Position numbers and translations under genes: made by a program | Shown: piece by piece, positions 1 through 5,728 of the stretch | How the letters are laid out: every line of letters starts with the position of its first letter | Numbering within the stretch: position 1 is the first letter of the stretch | Source: Bacteroidales bacterium UBA1064 | GTDB lineage: Bacteria > Bacteroidota > Bacteroidia > Bacteroidales > Tenuifilaceae | Length of the DNA stretch: 5,728 nucleotides | Assembly (NCBI GenBank): GCA_002316235.1 | Contig: DCDD01000161.1 | Span: 1-5,728 of the forward strand | Reading direction: 5' to 3' | The notes under the pieces: model-generated | Told to the model about the DNA's origin: nothing | Databases searched by the model: none | The model's input: the letters and a program-made list of their open reading frames with translations, nothing else

Positions 1-35
1 ACCTTGATTTTTAACCTTAATGCTAACATACCGCC

Positions 36-611
36 ATGCTTAACATCATCTTGTTCGGACCTCCCGGGGCCGGGAAAGGAACTCAATCGCAGAAGATAAT
101 TGAAAAGTATAACCTTCAACATTTATCAACTGGCGATATGCTGAGATCGGCCATTCAACAGAACAGCCCTTTAGGTTTAAAGGCCAAGGAGTTTATGGAT
201 AAAGGCCAGCTTGTACCCGATGAGATGGTTATTGACCTGATTGCCTCCAGGATTGACGCTAATGGTAGCACCAAGGGTTTTGTATTCGATGGTTTTCCTC
301 GGACAACCCTTCAGGCAGCCAAGCTCGACCGTATGCTTGAACAGAGAAAAACGCCAATCACCCTGTTAATTTCCCTTGAGGTGGACTACGATGAGCTCAT
401 AGCCCGGCTGGTTAACAGGGGTAAAGTTTGCGACCGAACCGACGACCAGGACGAAAATGTCATTCGTGGTAGAATTGACGTTTACAATAAGACAACCCTG
501 CCAGTTCTGGATTACTACAAGGCTCAGGGGAAACTGCGTAGCGTGAGCGGCATGGGCTCTATAGATGAAATTTTTGAGCGAATCTGTCATATTATTGACT
601 GCGTTGTTTAG
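36..611 (+). CDS. adk: Adenylate kinase (short form, no zinc LID)
   Basis: Cytoplasmic enzyme that interconverts ATP + AMP and 2 ADP, keeping the adenylate pool balanced and supplying ADP for nucleotide synthesis. The 191 residues start with the P-loop GPPGAGKGT (residues 8-16), followed by the AMP-binding STGDMLR (31-37) and FDGFPRT (84-90). The LID is the short type: only a few residues, including R128, R134 and D136, lie before the VIRGRI helix (142-147), so there is no four-Cys zinc insert. Length matches short-form adenylate kinases of Bacteroidota (about 190 residues). ATG at 36 puts the P-loop at the usual distance from the N terminus, and no Shine-Dalgarno is visible, as is usual in this phylum. 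obgE follows after 39 bases, a common Bacteroidota pairing, often with hpt upstream; that upstream gene would lie outside the window. Family and function are certain; nothing is missing. Confidence 0.97.
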   Translation: MLNIILFGPPGAGKGTQSQKIIEKYNLQHLSTGDMLRSAIQQNSPLGLKAKEFMDKGQLVPDEMVIDLIASRIDANGSTKGFVFDGFPRTTLQAAKLDRMLEQRKTPITLLISLEVDYDELIARLVNRGKVCDRTDDQDENVIRGRIDVYNKTTLPVLDYYKAQGKLRSVSGMGSIDEIFERICHIIDCVV

Positions 612-650
612 CATAATGCTTCCGCAACCACACATTATACCTGTTGCAAG

Positions 651-1643
651 ATGTCCAATCCCAACTTTATTGACTACGTAAAAATCTATTGCCGCTCGGG
701 TCAGGGCGGCGCTGGAAGCGTTCACTTCCGCCGCGAGAAGTATATTCCTAAGGGTGGCCCTGATGGAGGTGATGGCGGAAGGGGTGGCTCCATCTACATA
801 AGGGGAAACCAGCAGCTGTGGACGTTACTTCATCTGAAATATAAACGACATATTTTTGCAGGTGATGGCGAATCAGGGTCAGGGGCAAGATGCACTGGTA
901 AGGACGGAAAGGATGAAATTATTGAAGTTCCGGTTGGTACTATTGCAAAAAATGTCGAAACAGGTGAGGTTATTGCCGAGGTGGTGAGCGATGGCCAAAC
1001 TAAAATAATAATGAAAGGCGGTCGTGGTGGGCAAGGGAACTGGCATTTCAAGTCGCCTACCATGCAAACGCCCCGTTTTGCCCAGCCAGGTGAACCCTGC
1101 GAGGAGGGCTACGTGATTCTGGAACTTAAAATTTTAGCCGATGTGGGGCTGGTAGGATTTCCCAACGCCGGCAAATCAACCCTGCTATCGGTGGTAAGTG
1201 CCGCAAAACCTAAAATTGCGGACTATCCATTTACTACCCTTACTCCAAATGTAGGAATTGTTGGGTATCACGATGATAGGTCATTTGTTATGGCCGATAT
1301 TCCTGGAATAATTGAGGGTGCGCACGAGGGAAAAGGTTTAGGACTTAGGTTTTTGAGACACATCGAGCGAAACTCCATGCTACTTTTCATGGTTCCTGCT
1401 GATTCCGAGGATGTGCTGCACCAGTACAGCGTTCTGGTCAACGAGCTTCGGCAGTATAACCCCGAGCTACTCGATAAGAAACGTGCCTTAGCTATTACCA
1501 AGTGCGACCTGGCTGACGAGCATGTCCGAAAATCGATTAGCCTTAACCTACCAGATGTTCCTTCTGTTTTCATCTCATCGGTTACGGGAGAGGGAATTGA
1601 GCGGCTAAAGGACTTAATATGGAGTAACATTAATACTGATTAG
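651..1643 (+). CDS. obgE: Obg family GTPase (ribosome assembly/stress)
   Basis: Essential GTPase that binds the large ribosomal subunit during late assembly and responds to guanine nucleotide levels, including ppGpp; it acts in the cytoplasm. The first ~158 residues are the glycine-rich Obg fold (for example GGPDGGDGGRGGS at 35-47). The G domain follows: G1 GFPNAGKST (169-177), G2 with the Thr pair in YPFTTLTPN (192-200), G3 DIPG (216-219), G4 TKCD (283-286) and G5 SSVTG (309-313). G4 has Thr in place of the usual Asn of NKxD, which I recall as typical of Bacteroidota Obg proteins. The protein ends soon after the G domain at 330 residues, so the variable C-terminal OCT domain of some Obg proteins is absent. 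There is no in-frame ATG between the adk stop and 651, supporting this start. Only three bases separate its stop from the next gene, indicating co-transcription. Confidence 0.97.
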   Translation: MSNPNFIDYVKIYCRSGQGGAGSVHFRREKYIPKGGPDGGDGGRGGSIYIRGNQQLWTLLHLKYKRHIFAGDGESGSGARCTGKDGKDEIIEVPVGTIAKNVETGEVIAEVVSDGQTKIIMKGGRGGQGNWHFKSPTMQTPRFAQPGEPCEEGYVILELKILADVGLVGFPNAGKSTLLSVVSAAKPKIADYPFTTLTPNVGIVGYHDDRSFVMADIPGIIEGAHEGKGLGLRFLRHIERNSMLLFMVPADSEDVLHQYSVLVNELRQYNPELLDKKRALAITKCDLADEHVRKSISLNLPDVPSVFISSVTGEGIERLKDLIWSNINTD

Positions 1644-1646
1644 CAA

Positions 1647-2204
1647 ATGGTTGACTTTCTGCTGCAGCTTGACACAAAACTATTTCTAGCGCTTAATGGT
1701 TGGCACTCACCCTTTTGGGACAGCATAATGCTTTTTGCTTCGGGCAAGCTTAGCTGGTTGCCGCTCTACCTGCTTCTCGTTTTCTTTATGGTAAGGAGAT
1801 TTGGCTGGAAAACGCTTTGGTGGCTGTTGGCCGCTGCGGTTGTCGTGCTGTTGGCCGATCAGGTAACAGGGCACGCCTTTAAGTATGTTTACCATAGGCT
1901 GCGTCCTTGCCATAACCCCGACCTAAGTAGTGTAATTCACCTGGTAGGACGGTGTGGGGGGAAGTATGGATTCATCTCAGCCCATGCCGCCAATTCGTTT
2001 GGTGTGGCCACGCTGGTAAGTTTCATATTCTATAAGCGCTGGGCTACTATTGGAATGTTGGTTTGGGCAACTTTTGTCTCCTACAGCCGAATATACCTCG
2101 GCGTTCATTATCCCGGCGATGTTCTGGTGGGAGCTATTGTAGGTTCAGCAATAGGTATTGCCGTGTGGCTGGTTGCAGAAAGGCTCATAAACCGAAGAAA
2201 CTAG
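1647..2204 (+). CDS. PAP2-family membrane phosphatase
   Basis: Small integral membrane phosphatase of the PAP2 (type 2 phosphatidic acid phosphatase) superfamily. Members remove phosphate from lipid phosphates such as undecaprenyl diphosphate, phosphatidic acid, phosphatidylglycerol phosphate or lipid A. The three active-site motifs are visible: KX6RP (K79 to R86-P87), a variant of PSGH reading ISAH (110-113), and SRX5HX3D (S147-R148, H154, D158), giving the usual two catalytic histidines H113 and H154. Hydrophobic segments lie at about 37-49, 57-75, 116-129, 133-146 and 158-177, with no separate signal peptide. The loop between motifs 1 and 2 holds Cys88 and Cys103, which could form a disulfide if periplasmic. 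At 185 residues it is a minimal single-domain member. It starts three bases after obgE and is probably translated from the same message. The substrate cannot be read from sequence; an undecaprenyl diphosphate or lipid A (LpxE/LpxF-like) role is possible. Confidence 0.9.
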   Translation: MVDFLLQLDTKLFLALNGWHSPFWDSIMLFASGKLSWLPLYLLLVFFMVRRFGWKTLWWLLAAAVVVLLADQVTGHAFKYVYHRLRPCHNPDLSSVIHLVGRCGGKYGFISAHAANSFGVATLVSFIFYKRWATIGMLVWATFVSYSRIYLGVHYPGDVLVGAIVGSAIGIAVWLVAERLINRRN

Positions 2205-2228
2205 GGATATTTTCAATTTAAATATTTT

Positions 2229-2236
2229 TATTTTTG
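2229..2236 (+). promoter_or_regulatory. Candidate Bacteroidota -7 promoter box (TATTTTTG)
   Basis: This octamer matches the Bacteroidota housekeeping -7 consensus TAnnTTTG exactly. It lies in the only long intergenic gap, in a strongly A/T-rich stretch, so it is placed to drive the downstream kinase, DegV and PlsY-like genes with a leader of roughly 75 bases. No TTTG -33 element is visible 19-21 bases upstream. The octamer is also expected about once by chance in a window of this size, so support is moderate. Confidence 0.45.
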
Positions 2237-2317
2237 CCGGAGGGCTTACGTTAGAAGTTTTAAAAGTTTATCCGCACATTCATAAAAGCAAACCAAATTG
2301 ACAATTAGCTGGTTGTT

Positions 2318-4168
2318 ATGGATACAGAACTAAAAATAAATGAGGTAGAGGTGAAACCTCACGAATTGAAGGTAAGCGTTAATGTTAAGGAGATAAACAA
2401 AAGGATTGAAAATATTCATCGCTACCTGAACAGCCATAAGGAGTACCTGAATAGGCTAAATGTTTTCCCGGTACCCGACGGCGATACCGGGTTAAACCTA
2501 ACGCTAACCTTTCAGGGTGCAATGGCCAGCATGCAGGGTATGGAGAACGAATCCATGCTTCCCGGCGAGTATCTTAAAAATTTTACCGAGCAAATGCTGC
2601 TGAATAGCCGGGGTTGTTCAGGTGTGATTTTTTCATTGTTTGCCCAGGGAGTTGCCCAGGTTCTGGAAAATAATGATTTTTCAAATGAAAACCTCCACAG
2701 GGCTATTGCCAATGGTTTCAAAAACGCCTGGGATGGAACCGAAAATCCCCGCGAGGGAACCATGCTTACCCTGATGCGGGAATTTAGGGATATATTTGGC
2801 AAGTACATTCAGGAGGAGAAGAATGCTGCTATGGTAATCAGCAAGTCGATCCCCTACTTGATGGAGGTGCTTGACAGAACCCCCGAAATGCTCCCCGTGC
2901 TTAAACAAGCGGGCGTGGTTGACTCCGGAGGTGCAGGTTTTATCATCATCCTCCAGGGTATCGACCGTGAGCTAAAGCACAACGGTTCGGGTTTTAACAG
3001 CTTGTCCATAGCTACCCTGCTAAACATAAGCCGAACCACCCGTAAGCTTTTGCGGATGAGAAAGTCTCATGTTCGCAAAAGTTCCCTTACGCCACTTATT
3101 ACCAATATTGATGATAGCAAAATTCACAACTCCCGGTTGCGCGAAATTCTTCAGAATGCACGAAAGGTTATAAACACTTGGAATGGTAGCCGAAAGTTGC
3201 CTGGCCAGGAAAAGGTAATAAGCGATTTGGAAGAAATGGGAAATCTCTGGGACTCCGACATAAAATTAAAGTACTGCACCGAATTTGTGCTGGAGGCCAA
3301 TGCCATCAACTCTAAGGAAGAACTTAGAGAAATTATTGGTCACTATGGCGATAGCCTAATTATTGTTAACAGCGGTAACCGGTATAAGGTGCATATCCAT
3401 ACCAATAAGCCCGATGCTGTTTTTGCCGATGCTGGCAGGTATGGCGAGCTGGTTTTCACCAAGGTGGACGACATGAAAAAACAGCACCGCAACTTTGTGA
3501 GCGACGATGTTATTGAATATGAAAGGGATAAAAGTATTCTCTGCATCGTCTCCGGCAGCGGGTTTGCTGATATTCTTAAGAATTTTGGTGCCGATGACGT
3601 GCTGTGCTATGGAAAGAACAAGCCCTCGGTTAACCAGCTGGTAAAAAAGATTGATGGGCTAAAGGCCAAAAACGTCATAGCAGCTGCCGATGATAGCGAC
3701 ATCCTGATGGCGCTTAAGTACGCCGTTTCGCTCTGTAAATCGAACGTGTATATTGTGGAGTCGAATAACCCTATTTCCATTATTGCCATGATGCTTGGAA
3801 TTTCGAAGGAGTTCGACATTGCCACCATGTTCGAATCGGCCATGAGCAACCTGAACTCTATTACCTACTGCGAAATAGCCAGGTCTGTCAGAAATGTTGA
3901 GGCCGATGGTTTTACAGTTAAAAAGCGAGATTTCTTTGCCGTTCACAACAAGAAAATTATTATTTCCCGAACCAACCTGGAGCAACTTGTGGTTGACGTT
4001 GTTGAAAGGTTAAACCCAGGAGCAAGTCTGGTTACGATATACAAAGGGATTCCTTCCAGGAGCGATAGAAGCCTGCTGCCAATCCTTAGGGAAAAATTTC
4101 CAAACCTCGAATTTGAGGAGTACTACGGAGGACAAAGTAAGTTTAACTACTATATTAGCTTTGAATAA
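2318..4168 (+). CDS. DAK2-domain fatty acid kinase-like protein (FakA/YloV family)
   Basis: Probable ATP-dependent kinase that phosphorylates a fatty acid held by a DegV/FakB partner to give acyl-phosphate. The N-terminal DAK2 kinase domain (about 24-222) has the Mg-binding LNVFPVPDGDTG (47-58, with D54 and D56), NSRGCSGVI (96-104), REGTMLTLMRE (145-155) and AGVVDSGGAG (198-207). The middle domain begins at YCTEF (319-323) and includes HIHT (359-362), so C320, H359 and H361 match the metal site described for FakA. The C-terminal domain (about 405-616) ends in the family signature GGQSKFNYYISFE (604-616). At 616 residues it is longer than typical FakA (about 550), mainly through an enlarged linker between kinase and middle domains (about 222-315) with a basic stretch at 239-254. 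ATG 2318 is the only Met codon before the DGDTG motif. The degV-type gene follows after 12 bases. Family assignment is secure; the substrate is inferred from the neighbours. Confidence 0.9.
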   Translation: MDTELKINEVEVKPHELKVSVNVKEINKRIENIHRYLNSHKEYLNRLNVFPVPDGDTGLNLTLTFQGAMASMQGMENESMLPGEYLKNFTEQMLLNSRGCSGVIFSLFAQGVAQVLENNDFSNENLHRAIANGFKNAWDGTENPREGTMLTLMREFRDIFGKYIQEEKNAAMVISKSIPYLMEVLDRTPEMLPVLKQAGVVDSGGAGFIIILQGIDRELKHNGSGFNSLSIATLLNISRTTRKLLRMRKSHVRKSSLTPLITNIDDSKIHNSRLREILQNARKVINTWNGSRKLPGQEKVISDLEEMGNLWDSDIKLKYCTEFVLEANAINSKEELREIIGHYGDSLIIVNSGNRYKVHIHTNKPDAVFADAGRYGELVFTKVDDMKKQHRNFVSDDVIEYERDKSILCIVSGSGFADILKNFGADDVLCYGKNKPSVNQLVKKIDGLKAKNVIAAADDSDILMALKYAVSLCKSNVYIVESNNPISIIAMMLGISKEFDIATMFESAMSNLNSITYCEIARSVRNVEADGFTVKKRDFFAVHNKKIIISRTNLEQLVVDVVERLNPGASLVTIYKGIPSRSDRSLLPILREKFPNLEFEEYYGGQSKFNYYISFE

Positions 4169-4180
4169 ACTTTAAAAACT

Positions 4181-5059
4181 ATGAGCCAGAAGATATTTGT
4201 GATTAGTGCCGATAACCTCGGGCTTTCGAGGGATCAGGTTGACTACCCCGATTTGGAGCTGCTCAGGTTCCCGGTATTTGTAGGGGATAAAGAGTACCGA
4301 CAGGATGAGGTGCACAATGCCAAATGGCTTTTGCAGAAGTACGCCAACGAACAGGTGGTTGCCAAATCATCCACGCTGGTGAAGCAGGAAATGGTGGATA
4401 TTGTGGAGCGGGTTCGTTCAAGCTATGACATGATTGTTCAAGTGGTGATGGGAAGCGGCATGTCAAGCGCTTCGTTTGTGGTTGCCGAAAACGTGCGCAA
4501 GATGTACGAGGGCATTATCCCGATAGTGAATGTGGACAGCAGCCAGGTGATAAATGGTGTTGGTAATGTTCTACTTGGCGTTATTGATTTAATTAAGAGC
4601 AATCCCAACTTAAGTCCTGAAGAAATTGCACAGAAGTCGAAAGATGTTGTGCAGAATACATTTACCTACTTCATTTTCCCTGACCTTAACTACTTGTATA
4701 GGGGAGGAAGAATCGGAAAAGCTAAATCGCTGGTTGGAACCATTATGAAAATTATACCCATTATAGGTATGCTAGGTGATAACGGCGAAGGTGTTATGGT
4801 TCCCGTTGGAAAGGGTAGAACATTCAAGCAGGTCAACACCCAGCTCGTTGAGCTGATAAAGGCCAAAATGGCCGAAAAATCTGCATCAACCATTAAGCGC
4901 ATGAACCTTACCCATTTTGGTGGAAACGATGAAGCGGTTGCCGAGCTAAAGGAAATGGTTGGGAAGTTGCCATGCAACGACTTTATTATTGGTACCCCGA
5001 ACCTGGTAGAGGCAGTATATGCCGGACCTGGAGCTTACTGCTTGTCCATGTCACTATAA
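4181..5059 (+). CDS. DegV/FakB-family fatty-acid-binding protein
   Basis: Cytoplasmic DegV-fold protein; characterised members (FakB) bind one fatty acid and present its carboxylate to FakA for phosphorylation, then deliver acyl-phosphate. Its 292 residues span a whole DegV domain. Clear landmarks are PVFVGDKEY (31-39), VDSS (118-121), LNYLYRGGRI (169-178), KIIPIIGM (190-197), the late H245 in THFGGND, and GPGAYCLSM (282-290) at the C terminus. Signature motifs are divergent: the N-terminal TDST is SADN (9-12), the TSQPS region is SSTLV (63-67), and the LSGT region is MSSA (94-97), keeping S95. It lies between the FakA-like kinase and the PlsY-like gene with 12-base A/T-rich spacers on both sides, which strongly suggests it is the kinase's dedicated partner. 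Family is near certain. That it binds a fatty acid is likely; which one is unknown, and the altered motifs may mean an unusual ligand. Confidence 0.9.
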   Translation: MSQKIFVISADNLGLSRDQVDYPDLELLRFPVFVGDKEYRQDEVHNAKWLLQKYANEQVVAKSSTLVKQEMVDIVERVRSSYDMIVQVVMGSGMSSASFVVAENVRKMYEGIIPIVNVDSSQVINGVGNVLLGVIDLIKSNPNLSPEEIAQKSKDVVQNTFTYFIFPDLNYLYRGGRIGKAKSLVGTIMKIIPIIGMLGDNGEGVMVPVGKGRTFKQVNTQLVELIKAKMAEKSASTIKRMNLTHFGGNDEAVAELKEMVGKLPCNDFIIGTPNLVEAVYAGPGAYCLSMSL

Positions 5060-5071
5060 ATTTTTAATGTT

Positions 5072-5686
5072 ATGAACAGCTATATAGTTAACCTTATTTG
5101 CCTGGTTGTGGGTTACCTGTGCGGTTCGGTGTTGTTTGCCAATATTATCACCAGGCTGGTTGTAGGAAAGGAAATTAGGGAGTTGGGGAACAACAACCCC
5201 GGTGCCTACAATGTTTTTAACAATGCTGGTAAGTTCTGGGGCGTTTTTACGGGCATTCTGGATGGGCTAAAGGCCTTTGTTCCCATGCTGGTGGCCCATA
5301 ACTTTAACGTTTCCAATACTGGTATAGGGTTAATAGGAGTAGGCGCGGTGAAAGGACATGGCTACCCGCTTTTCTTCAGGTTTAAAGGGGGTAGGGCAGC
5401 CTCATCGCTCATGGGCATGTTTCTCTTTTTTATACCCTACGAGCTGCTGGCAGCCTTTGCCATTGACCTTATACTGCTCTACACCATTGTTAAGAAAGAT
5501 TTTGGGTTCTGGGGACCTTTTGGAATAATCGCCATTGCGGCAACCCTTTGCCTGTTTTTCAACCATCCCGTTGAGGTGAAAATTTTAATCTGGGTGGGTG
5601 GTTTGCTAGGCGTTTACTTCAACAGGAAATTCATCCCCCTCCGAACCAAGCAGTTGCTCAATAAGGCGCCCGAGGATGACAATTAG
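5072..5686 (+). CDS. PlsY-family acyl-phosphate acyltransferase, divergent
   Basis: Multi-pass inner-membrane protein of the PlsY family, whose studied members transfer an acyl group from acyl-phosphate to glycerol-3-phosphate, making lysophosphatidic acid. Hydrophobic segments lie at about 4-28, 56-75, 82-94, 112-139, 146-164 and 169-183. The N terminus has the family GYLCGSVLFA pattern (14-23). Motif 1 reads GNNNPGAYN (39-47) where GSGNxGATN is usual, and the nearby conserved Arg is N50. D64 and K67 fit the conserved D..K after motif 1. Motif 2 is well kept: GHGYPLFF (95-102) and FKGGRA (104-109), with Arg for the usual Lys. The C-terminal HxxNIxRLxxGxE motif is not recognisable. Length (204) is normal, so this is divergence rather than truncation. 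It starts 12 bases after the DegV gene and would be the natural consumer of the acyl-phosphate made by its neighbours. I withhold the symbol plsY because key residues differ; the acceptor may not be glycerol-3-phosphate. Confidence 0.83.
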   Translation: MNSYIVNLICLVVGYLCGSVLFANIITRLVVGKEIRELGNNNPGAYNVFNNAGKFWGVFTGILDGLKAFVPMLVAHNFNVSNTGIGLIGVGAVKGHGYPLFFRFKGGRAASSLMGMFLFFIPYELLAAFAIDLILLYTIVKKDFGFWGPFGIIAIAATLCLFFNHPVEVKILIWVGGLLGVYFNRKFIPLRTKQLLNKAPEDDN

Positions 5687-5728
5687 CTAAAATTGGTACT
5701 TGCTGTGGTCAGTCGCATGGGGTCATCA

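Noticed and set aside
1..35. Tail of an upstream gene (for example hpt) ending at TAA 12-14.
   Set aside because: Only three sense codons precede the stop, so neither gene identity nor frame can be supported; hpt is only a guess from common gene order.
612..650. Possible hairpin between adk and obgE: ATAATG (613-618) with CATTAT (633-638), and GCAAC (624-628) with GTTGC (643-647).
   Set aside because: The two pairings are interleaved and exclude each other, the stems are only 5-6 bp, and no T-run follows, so it is not a terminator.
366..725. A 119-codon reverse-strand open frame spanning the adk-obgE junction.
   Set aside because: It lies opposite two certain genes, resembles no known family and has no promoter or separate codon pattern; it is a shadow of the coding frames.
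4156..4163. TAGCTTTG, a match to the -7 consensus just before the DegV gene.
   Set aside because: It encodes the last residues of the kinase, has no -33 partner, and would leave a leader of only about ten bases; such octamers are expected by chance about once per strand here.
5680..5695. CAATT / AATTG stem over the end of the PlsY-like gene as a terminator.
   Set aside because: The stem is five A/T-rich pairs without a T-run, too weak for intrinsic termination.
609..5728. Four of six genes end in TAG, and the next gene is in the same reading frame after adk, obgE and perhaps the PlsY-like gene, hinting at TAG read-through or recoding.
   Set aside because: Every protein reaches its family-typical C terminus at its stop codon, no gene contains an internal TAG, and the open stretches after the stops (13 to 26 codons) are expected by chance.
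5717..5728. ATG GGG TCA TCA at the window end as the start of another gene.
   Set aside because: Only four codons are visible, too few to support a gene.

Overview
The window carries six complete, co-directional protein genes on the + strand, tightly packed, with no RNA gene, mobile element or CRISPR array that I can see. The organism is most likely a member of the Bacteroidota, probably an environmental Bacteroidales. The reasons are a short-form adenylate kinase beside obgE, an Obg G4 motif reading TKCD, start codons preceded by A/T-rich sequence without a clear Shine-Dalgarno, and a TAnnTTTG-type -7 box in the only sizeable intergenic gap. Base composition is moderate and similar across all genes, so nothing suggests recent transfer.

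Left block (1-2204): adk (adenylate kinase), obgE (ribosome-associated GTPase) and a small membrane PAP2-family phosphatase. They are separated by 39 and 3 bases and look like one transcription unit that probably begins upstream of the window. This is housekeeping: nucleotide balance, ribosome maturation and probably a lipid or undecaprenyl phosphate phosphatase.

Gap (2205-2317): 113 A/T-rich bases with one candidate Bacteroidota promoter box and some weak dyad symmetry next to the following start codon. I see no convincing terminator.

Right block (2318-5686): a 616-residue DAK2/FakA-like kinase, a DegV/FakB-like fatty-acid-binding protein and a PlsY-family membrane acyltransferase, each separated by exactly 12 bases. 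In the characterised Gram-positive system, FakB carries a fatty acid, FakA phosphorylates it to acyl-phosphate, and PlsY transfers the acyl group to glycerol-3-phosphate. Finding all three steps side by side in an apparent Gram-negative implies a self-contained route from free fatty acid to an acylated acceptor.

This right block is the most interesting part. FakA keeps its catalytic motifs but has an enlarged basic linker. The DegV protein has lost the TDST-type signature and has an altered LSGT motif. The PlsY protein keeps motif 2 but lacks the motif 1 Ser and Arg and the motif 3 His/Asn/Glu pattern that are important in studied PlsY enzymes. All three may have diverged together towards a different fatty acid or acceptor. 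That last step is inference; the motif differences are seen directly in the sequence.
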